From: Spirilliplanes yamanashiensis
GTDB taxonomy: Bacteria > Actinomycetota > Actinomycetes > Mycobacteriales > Micromonosporaceae
Reading direction: 5' to 3'
DNA: 64,000 bases
Assembly (NCBI RefSeq): GCF_016863475.1
Contig: NZ_BOOY01000014.1
Coordinates: 62,001 to 126,000 of the forward strand
Shown in pieces: positions 23,638 to 32,007 of the stretch. The notes beneath the pieces were generated by a model. That model ran no database searches and was not told the origin of the DNA. It saw only the letters and a program-made list of their open reading frames with translations. Positions within the stretch are counted from its first letter, which is position 1, and each line of letters opens with the position of its first letter. A program made the translations under genes and the position numbers.

Positions 23638-26600
23638 TCAGCCGGCCGGCTTCAGGCAGAGCACCTGGGTACGGCCGCCGCCCGTCGGGTTGACCACCCA
23701 CGGCATGCCCGGGTCGGCACACTGCTCCTTGGTGTCCACGATCGACGCCACCTGGAACGCGCCCGCGTCCGAGCACCCGGCCCGCACCGCCCGCTCGCCC
23801 TGCTGCTTGACGCACTCGCCCGGGTTGACGGTGAACGCGTTGTCCGACGGCCGCGCCATCAGCCACACGATCGACATCGGCACCGCCACCAGCAGCACCG
23901 CCGCCGCCAGCACCGCCAGCACCACGAGGATCTTGCGGACCGGCTTCGGCGGCGCCTCGGCCGGCTTCTCCGCCGCCGTCGCCGCCTTGAACTGGTCGAA
24001 CCGCCCCTGCTCGGGATCGGCCGTCGGCCAGCTCGACGTCTCGTTCGGCCCCGGCGGCGTCACCGTCGGCCGCGCCGGGGCACCCTGCACGGGCGCCTGC
24101 ACCTGCGTCGGGTCGGCGGTCGCCCGCCCACGGCCCGCGAGGTCGCTCGTCTGCTCCCCGAACGGCGGCCGCTGCCCGTCCGCCGGCGGCGCGTCCCGCC
24201 GCCCGGACACGTCCACGGTGTGCTCGCTGTACGGGTGCTGCCCGTTCACCACCGGCGACCCGGGCGCCGGCGCCCGGAACGGGTCGTCGAACCCGAACCC
24301 GCCCGGCCCACCACTCACCGGCGGCGGCCCGGCGGGCCCGTCGAACTGCGGCGGCGACACACGCGCACTGGCCGTCGCCCGCGCCACCACGGGCCGACCG
24401 GCGGCGTCACCGCGCGGCCCCTCCGGACCGTCGGGAGCGCCGCCGTCGACCTGCCCGTTCTGCGGCCCCGCACCGAACGGCGGGCGGCCGAACTCCGAGC
24501 CGCCGGGACCACTGTCCTGCCGCGGCCCGCTGACCGGGGCGGCCGCGCGGGCCACCGGCTGGTCGTGGGCGCCGGACGCGGCGGCCCAGCCGGCGGGGCG
24601 CTGCTCTCCGCCGCTGCCGCGGTCCTCCGGCGCGGGCCACCCGCCGGCACCACCGCTGCTGGGCCGCGCCGCCGGGCCGTCGGGCCCGGGGTGGCCGCCG
24701 TGCGGCCTGTCCTGGCCGCCCGGCACCGGCCACGCACCCTGCTGGGGGCGGGCGTCGCCGTCGGGGGCCTGCCAGCCGCCGCTCTGGTGGCGGGCGTCGG
24801 CGTCCGGGGTCGGCCAGCCGCCGCTCTGGGGGCGGGCCTCGCCGTCGGGGGCCGGCCAACCGGCCGGCGCGGGACGGTCCTGGTCCGGCCTGCTCGTCTC
24901 GGGGCGGTCCTGGTCCGGGGTGGGCCAGCCGCCGGGCTGGTGGTTGGCCGCGTCGTCCGGGGCCGGCCAGGAAGGCGACGTCGGCTCGGCGGCGGGCGGG
25001 CGTGCGTCCGGGCCCGCCCACGACGGGGCGGCGCCGGGCTGCCGGCGTGCCTCGGGTGCGGCCCAGCTGCCCGGCTCGGGGCGCGCGGCGGCGTCGCGGT
25101 CGTCGGCGCCCGGCCAGCTTTCCGCGGCAGTGCTGCCCGCGGTGTGCGGGCGGTCCGGGGGTGGCCACGCGCCAACGGCGTGCTGCTGATCGGGGGTGCC
25201 GGGCCAGCCGTCGGCCGGCGCGGACTCGTCGGCGGACGGCGCACTCACCGACGCCGCGGCCCGCACCACACCCTGGTCCGGGCGGGACGCCGGCTGCCAA
25301 CCACCCGAGGCCGGCTCGTCGGCGGACGCGTCACGGGCCTGCCAACCACCGGAGGCCGGGCCGTCGCCGCTCACCGGGCGGGCGGGGTCTGCGTGCCAGC
25401 CGGCGGAGGCGGGGCCGTCACCGCTGACCGGGCGGGCGGGGTCTGCGTGCCAGCCGCCAGAGGCGGGCCGGTCGGCGTGCGGGCGCTCGTCGGGGGACGG
25501 GCTCGTCGGGCGGGGGACACCCGCCGACGCCCTGGCCGCGCCCTGGGCGGGGGGCTGCCAACCGCCCGAGCGCTCGTCCTGGTCGGACGGCGGCGCCCAC
25601 GGGGCCGGGCCGTCGTGGCCGGCGGCGTCCGGGGCGGGCTCGGCGGGGCGGCCGTAGACGCGGGGCTTCGGCGTGGTGGGGGCCGAGCCGGTGGGCTGGT
25701 CGTCGGGGTTCGGCGGGGGCGTCATGCGGTTCGGGACGGGGACGGAGGCGCTCGCCGACGCGGCCCGGGCCTGCGGCTCGGGGACGCGCGGCTGCGGCAC
25801 ACCCTGGGCGGGCTCGTCGCGCCGCTCGGCCTGCGCGAACTCGCCACCGCCGCGAACGGGGAGGTCGGCGGGGCCGCGACCGGCCAGGTCGGCGGAGCCG
25901 CGGCCGGCAGCGTCGGCGGAGCCGCGCACCGGAAGGTTGGCGGAGCCGCGGCCCGCCGGGTCGAGGTCCGCGGAGCCCCGGACCGGAAGGTTGGCAGAGC
26001 CGCGACCGGCGGAGTCGGTGGGACCGTGCCCGGCGAAGCCGGCGGAACCGCGACCCGCCAGGTCGGGGGTGTCGTACCCGGTGGCGTCGGCAGACCCGCG
26101 CCGGGCCGAGTCGTCAGGGCCGTGCCCGGCAAAGTCCGAAGAACCGCGACCCGCAATGTCGGCGGAACTGCGACCCGCAATGTCGGCGGAACTGCGACCC
26201 GCAAGGTCGGCGGAACCGCGGCCGCCAAGGTCGGTGGAGCCGCGGACCGGGAGGTCGGTGGAGCCGCGGCCGCCCAGGTCGCCAGAGCCGCGGACCGGAA
26301 GGTCGGCAGAGCCGCGGACCGGAAGGTCGGCAGAGCCGCGGCCGCCCAGGTCGCCGGAGCCGCGGACCGGGAGGTCGGTGGAGCCGCGACCGGAAAGGTC
26401 AGCAGGACCCCGCCCGGCGAGATCGCCGGAACCACGGCCCGGCAGGTCGCTGCCGGCAAGATCGTCACGGCCGCCGATGTCGCCCGAGCCGCGGGCGGGG
26501 AAGCCGCCACCGCTGAGGTCAGCGGCGCCGCCGCCGCGACCGGCGAGGTCACCGCTCCGGCCGGGCAGCCCCGGAGACCCAGGAACCGGCGGCGCAGAGG

Positions 26601-27456
26601 CGGGCGGCCCGGAGGCAGGCACCCGCGACCCGGGCAGTCCCAACCCGGAGGCCGGCGCACCCGAGGAGGGCGCACCGGAGCTGAAGGGCTCCGCCGGCCG
26701 GGGGGCGTCGGGCAGGCCGGTGAGGCTGGCGCCGGGGACGCGGACGCGCTGGCCGCCGAAGACGGAGATGCCGTCGGCGGGCTTGCGCGGCCCGGCGGAC
26801 ATGGGGCCGGGCGGGATGCTCGTCGGCGGCGGGAAGGCGGGCAACGCCGGGGCCGGGACTGCGGGGGCGTCGTCGGGGCGTTGGGCGCCCGGGACCGGGA
26901 CGGAGGCGCGGCCGGCCGACGCGCGCCCGGCGGCGGGCTGCGGGGGAACAGCCGAGGGGGCCTCGGTGGGGGGCTGGACGGCGGGGTAGCCGCCGGAGTC
27001 GCGGCCGCCGCGGGTGTGCAGGGCGCCGAGGTTCTGGGCGCGGGAGGCCGGGTCCGGGGTGGCGGGCGGCGGGGGTGTGGGCTGCGGCGGGGGTTCGGGG
27101 GCGCGGCCGCGTTCGGACTGCGGGGTGAACGCCTCGGCGGCGGCCCACGGTTCGGGCTGGGCCAGGGACTGGCCGGCGCGGGCGCCGCGGCGGGGCAGGG
27201 CGCCGCCGTTGGGGGCGAAGGTGGGTTGCGGGGGTGTGGCGGGCGGGCTGGGGACCGCGGGGACCACGAACGGCGAGCCGGACTCGGGCTCGGGGTACGG
27301 CGGCGGGCCGTAGGCGTGCGGGGCGCCGGGCGCCCAGGAGCCGGGGCGGTCGTCGGCCTCGGGTGGGAATCCCTCCGAGCCGAACCCTCGTGCTCCGCCC
27401 TCGCCCGACGTGGCCTCGGCCGGCTGCCGGCCGGCGTGCTGCCCCTCGGACGTCAT
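23638..27456 (-). CDS. Giant repeat-rich type II membrane protein with LppU-like C-terminal domain
   Basis: A 1272-residue protein from ATG 27456 (GGAGG six bases upstream). Residues 1-1170 are low-complexity and Pro/Gly/Ala/Ser/Asp-rich, with a block of about 30 octapeptide repeats of the type RGSADLPV/RGSGDLGG at about 299-540 and a second irregular Trp-containing series (SGGWQ, PAPDG, GGWPTPD) at about 630-960. A single membrane helix follows (KILVVLAVLAAAVLLVAVPM, about 1175-1200), then a 70-residue extracytoplasmic domain with four Cys (1215, 1228, 1246, 1267) resembling the LppU/SCO3897 family. The topology predicts a very long disordered cytoplasmic arm. The function is unknown; recruitment or scaffolding at the membrane is my inference. 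Confidence 0.85.
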   Translation of the reverse strand: MTSEGQHAGRQPAEATSGEGGARGFGSEGFPPEADDRPGSWAPGAPHAYGPPPYPEPESGSPFVVPAVPSPPATPPQPTFAPNGGALPRRGARAGQSLAQPEPWAAAEAFTPQSERGRAPEPPPQPTPPPPATPDPASRAQNLGALHTRGGRDSGGYPAVQPPTEAPSAVPPQPAAGRASAGRASVPVPGAQRPDDAPAVPAPALPAFPPPTSIPPGPMSAGPRKPADGISVFGGQRVRVPGASLTGLPDAPRPAEPFSSGAPSSGAPASGLGLPGSRVPASGPPASAPPVPGSPGLPGRSGDLAGRGGGAADLSGGGFPARGSGDIGGRDDLAGSDLPGRGSGDLAGRGPADLSGRGSTDLPVRGSGDLGGRGSADLPVRGSADLPVRGSGDLGGRGSTDLPVRGSTDLGGRGSADLAGRSSADIAGRSSADIAGRGSSDFAGHGPDDSARRGSADATGYDTPDLAGRGSAGFAGHGPTDSAGRGSANLPVRGSADLDPAGRGSANLPVRGSADAAGRGSADLAGRGPADLPVRGGGEFAQAERRDEPAQGVPQPRVPEPQARAASASASVPVPNRMTPPPNPDDQPTGSAPTTPKPRVYGRPAEPAPDAAGHDGPAPWAPPSDQDERSGGWQPPAQGAARASAGVPRPTSPSPDERPHADRPASGGWHADPARPVSGDGPASAGWHADPARPVSGDGPASGGWQARDASADEPASGGWQPASRPDQGVVRAAASVSAPSADESAPADGWPGTPDQQHAVGAWPPPDRPHTAGSTAAESWPGADDRDAAARPEPGSWAAPEARRQPGAAPSWAGPDARPPAAEPTSPSWPAPDDAANHQPGGWPTPDQDRPETSRPDQDRPAPAGWPAPDGEARPQSGGWPTPDADARHQSGGWQAPDGDARPQQGAWPVPGGQDRPHGGHPGPDGPAARPSSGGAGGWPAPEDRGSGGEQRPAGWAAASGAHDQPVARAAAPVSGPRQDSGPGGSEFGRPPFGAGPQNGQVDGGAPDGPEGPRGDAAGRPVVARATASARVSPPQFDGPAGPPPVSGGPGGFGFDDPFRAPAPGSPVVNGQHPYSEHTVDVSGRRDAPPADGQRPPFGEQTSDLAGRGRATADPTQVQAPVQGAPARPTVTPPGPNETSSWPTADPEQGRFDQFKAATAAEKPAEAPPKPVRKILVVLAVLAAAVLLVAVPMSIVWLMARPSDNAFTVNPGECVKQQGERAVRAGCSDAGAFQVASIVDTKEQCADPGMPWVVNPTGGGRTQVLCLKPAG
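24577..25569 (-). repeat. Irregular Trp-containing repeats within the giant protein
   Basis: About 330 residues consisting of spaced units such as PASGGWHADPARPVSGDG (two near-perfect tandem copies near residues 665-700), SGGWPTPDADAR and QSGGWQAPDGDAR. Each unit has one Trp in an SGGW or similar context every 12-25 residues. Spacing is irregular, so this is diverged tandem duplication. Confidence 0.7.
25837..26562 (-). repeat. 24-bp tandem repeats encoding octapeptides
   Basis: About 30 consecutive 24-base units encode R-G-S-x-D-(L/I)-x-x, with three recurring endings (PV, GG, AG). Several neighbouring units are identical at the nucleotide level, for example around 26270-26340, while others have drifted to HGPDDSAR or YDTPDLAG. 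The reading frame is kept throughout because the unit length is a multiple of three. Confidence 0.85.
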
Positions 27457-27657
27457 GCGCGCCTCCTCGATGTCCTCTCAGCCGTGCCGGTGTCCCGTCC
27501 GGACCACGGGGAACGCCGGCCGTGCGGGGCCACCGGGGCGGCTCCCGGCCATTCTGCCGGGGCTCCCGGGGGAGGGGAGACGGCACGATGACCGTGCCCA
27601 ACCGTACCGGGCGGTCCGGCGTGGAGGAATCCCGGTGTACGCCGCCCGGGTACGGGA

Positions 27658-27687
27658 ACGTCCCGCCCGGTGAGCCGGACGGGACGT
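27658..27687 (-). terminator. Hairpin downstream of the 45-residue gene
   Basis: ACGTCCCG (27658-27665) pairs with CGGGACGT (27680-27687), extended after one mismatch by CCGG/CCGG around a TGAG tetraloop. It lies 13 bases beyond the stop of the small gene at 27701-27838, supporting that gene as an independent transcript. Confidence 0.6.
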
Positions 27688-27700
27688 CGATGGTGGCCTA

Positions 27701-27838
27701 TCAGCCGCTGTTGCGCTGCGAGATCAGGAGGATCTCGTCGCGCATCGCCTGGGTCGGGGCCGAGCGGAGGGCCCGGTCGATCGCGCGGGCGTTGCGGGCG
27801 TTGCGGGCGCTGGTGCGGAGCTTGGCGATGATGCTCAT
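27701..27838 (-). CDS. Small basic protein (45 residues)
   Basis: A short ORF from ATG 27838 encoding MSIIAKLRTSARNARNARA, then IDRALRSAPTQAMRDEILLISQRNSG. It is strongly basic and predicted alpha-helical, with the amphipathic pattern of a small nucleic-acid- or membrane-associated protein. It has a hairpin terminator just downstream and an 11-bp inverted repeat upstream, giving it a self-contained transcription unit between the 2-oxoacid dehydrogenase operon and the giant repeat protein. The ribosome site is weak (GTGAG). It resembles short unnamed ORFs I have seen in related actinomycetes, but no function is known. Confidence 0.55.
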   Translation of the reverse strand: MSIIAKLRTSARNARNARAIDRALRSAPTQAMRDEILLISQRNSG

Positions 27839-27871
27839 GGTGGGGCTCACTTTCCGGACATATTCGGTTGT

Positions 27872-27909
27872 CCTGCGCGGTTGACTACTACTCCAGTAAA
27901 CCGCGCAGG
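27872..27909. repeat. Perfect 11-bp inverted repeat upstream of the small gene
   Basis: CCTGCGCGGTT (27872-27882) and AACCGCGCAGG (27899-27909) are perfect inverted copies separated by 16 bases of much lower GC content (GACTACTACTCCAGTA). It could be an operator for the 45-residue gene or a terminator for the E2 gene, which ends 88 bases away on the same strand. Confidence 0.6.
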
Positions 27910-27997
27910 ACCCGTCTCCGGTACCGCTTTATGAGGTGATCTGCCGCACCAGCCTAAGGATCGAAGGCTGGGAACCGATTTGACTGACTGAACGAAA

Positions 27998-29425
27998 CTA
28001 TCCCCAGGTGAGCGCGCAGCCCTCCGGATCGGCCATGAACGCCGCCACGTCGGCCAGGAAGCGCGAGCCGAGCTCCCCGTCCACGATGCGGTGGTCGAAC
28101 GACAGCCCGAGCGTCGTCACCTGCCGGATCCTGATCTTCCCCTTGTGGACCCACGGGGTCGGGCGGATCGCGCCGAGGCACAGGATCGCCGTCTCGCCGG
28201 GCGGCAGGATCGGCGTGCCGGTGTCGATGCCGAACACACCGACATTCGTGATGGACAGCGTCCCGCCGGACATGTCGGCCGGGGGCGTCTTGCCCGACCT
28301 GGCGGTGGCCACGAGCGCGTTCAGCGCCTCCGCCAGCTCGCGCAGCGACAGCCGCCCCGCGTCCTTGATGTTGGGGACGATGAGGCCGCGCTGGGTCGCC
28401 GCGGCGATGCCCAGGTTCACGTACTCCTTGACGACGATCTCGTCGCCCGCCCACGTCGAGTTGACCATCGGGTGCCGCGTCACGGCCAGGACGACCGCGC
28501 GCGCCGCCAGCAGCAGCGGCGAGACCTTCACGTCGCGCCACTCGCGGTGCTCGCGCAGCTTGTCGAGCACCTTCATGCCGCGGGTCACGTCGACGGTAAC
28601 GAACTCCGTGACGTGCGGGGCCGTGAACGCCGACGCCGACATGTTCTGCGCCGTCAGCTTCCGCACGCCCTTCACCGGCACGCGCTGCTCGCGGGAGGCG
28701 TCGAAGATCGGGGCCGCGACGGTCGCGGCCGCGGGGGCCGCCGCCACCGGTTCGGGTACGGCCACCGCCCGCTCCACGTCCGCCCGGGTGATCGAGCCGT
28801 GCGGCCCGGACCCGGTCAGGGTGGCCAGGTCGACGCCCAGGTCCCGGGCGAGCTTGCGCACCGGCGGCTTGGCGAGCACCGGCCCGTCCCCGTTGGTCGC
28901 CGGCGGGGCCGGCACGGGCGCGGGCGGTGCACTGGGGGCCACGGGCGGTGCTGCGGCAGCCGCCGCAGGCGGGGCGCTCGCCGGCGGCGTACCCCCGTCT
29001 GTGCGGCGGGGGCGGCGCTTGGCCGTGGTGGTCCGCGGGCCGTAACCCACCAGCACCGCGGTCCGGCCCCCGGGGGCCGGGCCGCCGATCATGCCGGGCT
29101 CGACCATGCCCTCGGCGGGCGCGACCTCGACCGCCGCGAGCGACGCGGCCGACGGCGCCGGCTCGACCGGCCCCGCCGACGGGTCGGTGTCGATGGCGAC
29201 GATCGGCGCGCCGACCTCCACCACCGTGCCGGCCTCGTGGAAGATCCGGGTGATCTGCCCCGCCCACTTCGCGGGGATCTCGACGGCCGCCTTCGCGGTC
29301 TCGACCTCGACGATGGGCTGGTTCAGCTCGACGGTGTCGCCCACCTTCACCAGCCAGGCCAGGATCTCGCCCTCGGTGAGGCCCTCGCCCAGGTCGGGCA
29401 GCGTGAACTCCTTGATCCGCGACAT
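27998..29425 (-). CDS. 2-oxoacid dehydrogenase E2 (dihydrolipoamide acyltransferase)
   Basis: A 475-residue E2 subunit with all expected domains: an N-terminal lipoyl domain (LPDLGEGLTEGEI, lipoylated Lys in the ETAKAAVE motif), a long Ala/Pro-rich swinging arm, a peripheral-subunit-binding domain (KPPVRKLARDLGVDL...GPHGSITRADVERAV), and the catalytic acyltransferase domain ending in SFDHRIVDGELGSRFL with the active-site His. It takes the acyl group from the E1 alpha-beta pair encoded just upstream and passes it to CoA. There is a single lipoyl domain, as in branched-chain (Bkd) complexes, so branched-chain 2-oxoacids are the likeliest substrate; pyruvate cannot be excluded. No E3 gene is in this operon. 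Confidence 0.92.
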   Translation of the reverse strand: MSRIKEFTLPDLGEGLTEGEILAWLVKVGDTVELNQPIVEVETAKAAVEIPAKWAGQITRIFHEAGTVVEVGAPIVAIDTDPSAGPVEPAPSAASLAAVEVAPAEGMVEPGMIGGPAPGGRTAVLVGYGPRTTTAKRRPRRTDGGTPPASAPPAAAAAAPPVAPSAPPAPVPAPPATNGDGPVLAKPPVRKLARDLGVDLATLTGSGPHGSITRADVERAVAVPEPVAAAPAAATVAAPIFDASREQRVPVKGVRKLTAQNMSASAFTAPHVTEFVTVDVTRGMKVLDKLREHREWRDVKVSPLLLAARAVVLAVTRHPMVNSTWAGDEIVVKEYVNLGIAAATQRGLIVPNIKDAGRLSLRELAEALNALVATARSGKTPPADMSGGTLSITNVGVFGIDTGTPILPPGETAILCLGAIRPTPWVHKGKIRIRQVTTLGLSFDHRIVDGELGSRFLADVAAFMADPEGCALTWG

Positions 29426-29430
29426 CGGCG

Positions 29431-30402
29431 TCACCAGCCGAACGCGCGGTCGACGGCGTCCAGGACCCGGTCCAGGTCCGGCAGGTACTCCTCCTCGACC
29501 CGGGCGGCCGGGTACGGGATGTCGTAGCCGGCGACCCGCAGCACCGGCGCCTCCAGGGAGTAGAAGCACTCCTCGGTGACGCGGGCGGCGATCTCCGCGC
29601 CCAGCCCCAGGTTGCCCGGCGCCTCGTGCACGACGACGCAGCGGCCGGTTTTGCGCACCGACGCGTACACCGGGCCGAGGTCCAGCGGCGACAGCGTGCG
29701 CAGGTCGATGACCTCCAGCGAGCGGCCGTCCTCGGCGGCGGCCGAGGCGGCGTCCGTGGCGACCTTCACCATCGGGCCGTACGCCAGCACCGTCGCGTCC
29801 GTGCCCTCGCGCACCACCCGGCTGGCGTGCAGCGGGAAGTCGGAGAACTCGACCTCACCCTTCTCCCAGTACCGGCGCTTCGGCTCGAAGAACACGACCG
29901 GGTCGTCGGAGCGGATCGCCTGCTGGATCATCGTGTAGGCGTCCGACGGGTTCGAACACGTCACGACCTTCAGGCCGGGGGTGTGCGAGAAGTACGCCTC
30001 GGGCGACTCCGAGTGGTGCTCCACCGCGCCGATGCCGCCGCCGTACGGGATCCGGATGACGATCGGCAGCCGCAGCCGCCCCAGCGACCGGTAGTGCATC
30101 TTCGCCACCTGCGTGACGATCTGGTTGTACGCGGGGAACACGAACCCGTCGAACTGGATCTCGCACACCGGCCGGTACCCGCGGATGGCCAGGCCGACCG
30201 CGGTGCCCACGATGCCCGACTCGGCGAGCGGGGTGTCCATCACCCGGTCCTCGCCGAAGTCCTTCTGCAGCCCGTCGGTGATGCGGAAGACGCCGCCCAG
30301 CTTGCCGACGTCCTCGCCCATGATGACGACCTTCGGGTCGTCCTCCAGCGCCTTGCGCAGCCCGGCGTTGAGCGCCTTGCCCAGAGTCATCATCTCGGCC
30401 AT
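29431..30402 (-). CDS. 2-oxoacid dehydrogenase E1 component, beta subunit
   Basis: A 323-residue E1 beta subunit: MTLGKALNAGLRKALEDDP, VIMGEDVGKLGGVFRITDGL, DTPLAESGIVGTAVGLA, CEIQFDGFVFPAYNQI, VIRIPYGGGIGAVEHHSESPEAYFSH and the C-terminal transketolase domain (VIDLRTLSPLD, HEAPGNLGLGAEIAARV). It pairs with E1 alpha to form the thiamine-diphosphate-dependent decarboxylase. Its ATG at 30402 overlaps the E1 alpha stop by one base (TGATG), and the E2 start is five bases beyond its stop, so the operon is tightly coupled. Confidence 0.93.
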   Translation of the reverse strand: MAEMMTLGKALNAGLRKALEDDPKVVIMGEDVGKLGGVFRITDGLQKDFGEDRVMDTPLAESGIVGTAVGLAIRGYRPVCEIQFDGFVFPAYNQIVTQVAKMHYRSLGRLRLPIVIRIPYGGGIGAVEHHSESPEAYFSHTPGLKVVTCSNPSDAYTMIQQAIRSDDPVVFFEPKRRYWEKGEVEFSDFPLHASRVVREGTDATVLAYGPMVKVATDAASAAAEDGRSLEVIDLRTLSPLDLGPVYASVRKTGRCVVVHEAPGNLGLGAEIAARVTEECFYSLEAPVLRVAGYDIPYPAARVEEEYLPDLDRVLDAVDRAFGW

Positions 30403-31544
30403 CAGTGCGCGCTCCCCTCGAACGTGGCCTGGTACCGCTGGAACGCCTCGCGCTGGGCGTCGACCTCGGGCGACCCGTGCGGGTAGACGTGGTCGAACAT
30501 GGTCACCGGGTCCGGGTCCTGCAGCTCCAGGACGCGCTCGCGCAGCGCGATGGCCTCCGCCTTGGCCTGCTCGTCGACCTCCGCGAAGAACGCCGCGTCG
30601 CCGACCTGCTGCTTCTCCAGGAACGCCTTCAGCCGCGAGATCGGGTCCTTCACCTTCCACGACTCGACCTCGCTGGCGATGCGGTAGCGGGTCGGGTCGT
30701 CGGAGCTGGTGTGCGCGCCCATCCGGTACGTGTACGCCTCGATCAGCGTCGGGCCCTGGCCCTGCCGCGCGTTGTCCAGCGCCGCCCGGGTCACCGCGAA
30801 CGTGGCCAGCACGTCGTTGCCGTCCACCCGCACGCCGGGGAAGCCGAAGCCCGACGAGCGCCGGTACAGCGGGATGCGGGTCTGCCGCTCCAGGGGCTCA
30901 CTGATCGCGTACTGGTTGTTCTGGCAGAAGAACACGATGGGCGCGTGGTAGACGCCGGACCACACGAACGCCTCGTTGACGTCGCCCTGGCTGGTAGCGC
31001 CGTCGCCGAAGAACGCGATCACGGCCTCGCCGTCGGCGGAGCCGGTCTTGCCGTCCATGGTGATGCCCATGGCGTAGCCGGTGGCGTGCAGGGTCTGCGC
31101 CCCGATGACGATCGTGTACTGGTTGAACTTGTACTCCTGCGGGTCCCACCCGCCCTGGTTCACGCCGCGGAACAGCCCGAACGGCATGATCGGGTCGATG
31201 CCCCTGGTGTAGAGCACGCCGTGCTCGCGGTAGGTGGGGAACGCCATGTCCTGCGGCCGCATCGCCCGGCCGGCGCCGACCTGAGCGGCCTCCTGCCCGA
31301 GCAGGCTCGCCCAGATGCCCAGCTCGCCCTGCCGCTGCAGGGCGGTCGCCTCCGCGTCGAGCCGCCGCACCGTGACCAGGTCGCGGTAGAGCGTGCGGTA
31401 CTCGGCGTCCGTGAAGTCGACGGAGTACTCCGTGCCGTCCGGGCCGGTGACCCGCTCGACGCGGTCCCCGTCCGGGGTGAGCAGCTGGACGTAACCACCG
31501 GCGGGCGCGTCAGCGCCGACCGTCTCGAGGTCGCCCTTCGCCAT
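30402..31544 (-). CDS. 2-oxoacid dehydrogenase E1 component, alpha subunit
   Basis: A 380-residue E1 alpha subunit. The thiamine diphosphate/Mg motif is FFGDGATSQGDVNEAFVWSGVYHAPIVFFCQNNQYAIS; other blocks are RRLDAEATALQRQGELG, PTYREHGVLYTRG, and the phosphorylation-loop-like TYRMGAHTSSDDPTRYR. ATG 31544 has GGGAGA six bases upstream. The length and the TSSDDPTRYR loop fit the branched-chain type, though databases often label this group pyruvate dehydrogenase. First gene of the E1 alpha-E1 beta-E2 operon, preceded by a 463-base non-coding region with an inverted repeat. Confidence 0.93.
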   Translation of the reverse strand: MAKGDLETVGADAPAGGYVQLLTPDGDRVERVTGPDGTEYSVDFTDAEYRTLYRDLVTVRRLDAEATALQRQGELGIWASLLGQEAAQVGAGRAMRPQDMAFPTYREHGVLYTRGIDPIMPFGLFRGVNQGGWDPQEYKFNQYTIVIGAQTLHATGYAMGITMDGKTGSADGEAVIAFFGDGATSQGDVNEAFVWSGVYHAPIVFFCQNNQYAISEPLERQTRIPLYRRSSGFGFPGVRVDGNDVLATFAVTRAALDNARQGQGPTLIEAYTYRMGAHTSSDDPTRYRIASEVESWKVKDPISRLKAFLEKQQVGDAAFFAEVDEQAKAEAIALRERVLELQDPDPVTMFDHVYPHGSPEVDAQREAFQRYQATFEGSAH

Positions 31545-32007
31545 CCGTGTCTCCCTGTTCGTCTGTGACCCCGCGGCGGGGGTGTCCCGTCCGCGCGGCG
31601 CGCTGTCAAGACGCCGTGCCCGGCCGGGGTGTGGCCTCGCGCGGCGGTGCGGCGAGGTCGGGGGTCGACCGCGCCCGGGGGAGCAACGGCTCCGCCCCGG
31701 TGCGCCCGCCCGCATCCGGCGCGTGTGGCGCCCGGTGCGTGGAGGCGACGGCGGCGGTGCCGTCTGGTTGTCATCCTCGCACCTGTGGTGACCCCGCCCA
31801 CAGGTCAGCCTGATCACAGTCCGGAATTTTGTTCGTGATTTGCCCGTACCGGTCTGTCCGAATTCGTGGCGATTCATCCACGCCGACCTTTTTTCACGCC
31901 CCGCCGATCCGCTGCCTCCCGGACCGCGCGTCGTTTCCCCCTTCGAGCGACGCATGTGCGGGCATGAATGTTCACGGCCCGCACGGATCCTGGGGAGGAC
32001 AGCAGCC
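31545..32007. other. Long divergent intergenic region
   Basis: About 460 bases between the E1 alpha gene and the collagen-like gene with no convincing ORF. It contains the inverted repeat at 31781-31805 and an AT-richer island around 31825-31890, the only such patch nearby, which is where the divergent promoters are likely to be. No promoter hexamers could be assigned with confidence. Confidence 0.5.
31781..31805. promoter_or_regulatory. 8-bp inverted repeat, candidate operator
   Basis: ACCTGTGG (31781-31788) and CCACAGGT (31798-31805) are perfect inverted copies with a nine-base spacer, lying about 240 bases before the E1 alpha start and about 200 before the collagen-like gene. A palindromic TGATCA follows at 31811-31816. 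The spacing suits a dimeric regulator; which gene it serves is unclear. Confidence 0.4.

Noticed and set aside
25837-26562. CRISPR array
   Set aside because: The repeats are contiguous 24-bp coding units without unique spacers, in frame within one long gene.
23434-27591. 1385-codon ORF on the + strand
   Set aside because: It is the mirror of the repeat-rich gene on the minus strand; its product is a meaningless Arg/Gly-rich sequence produced by GC bias, with no start signals.
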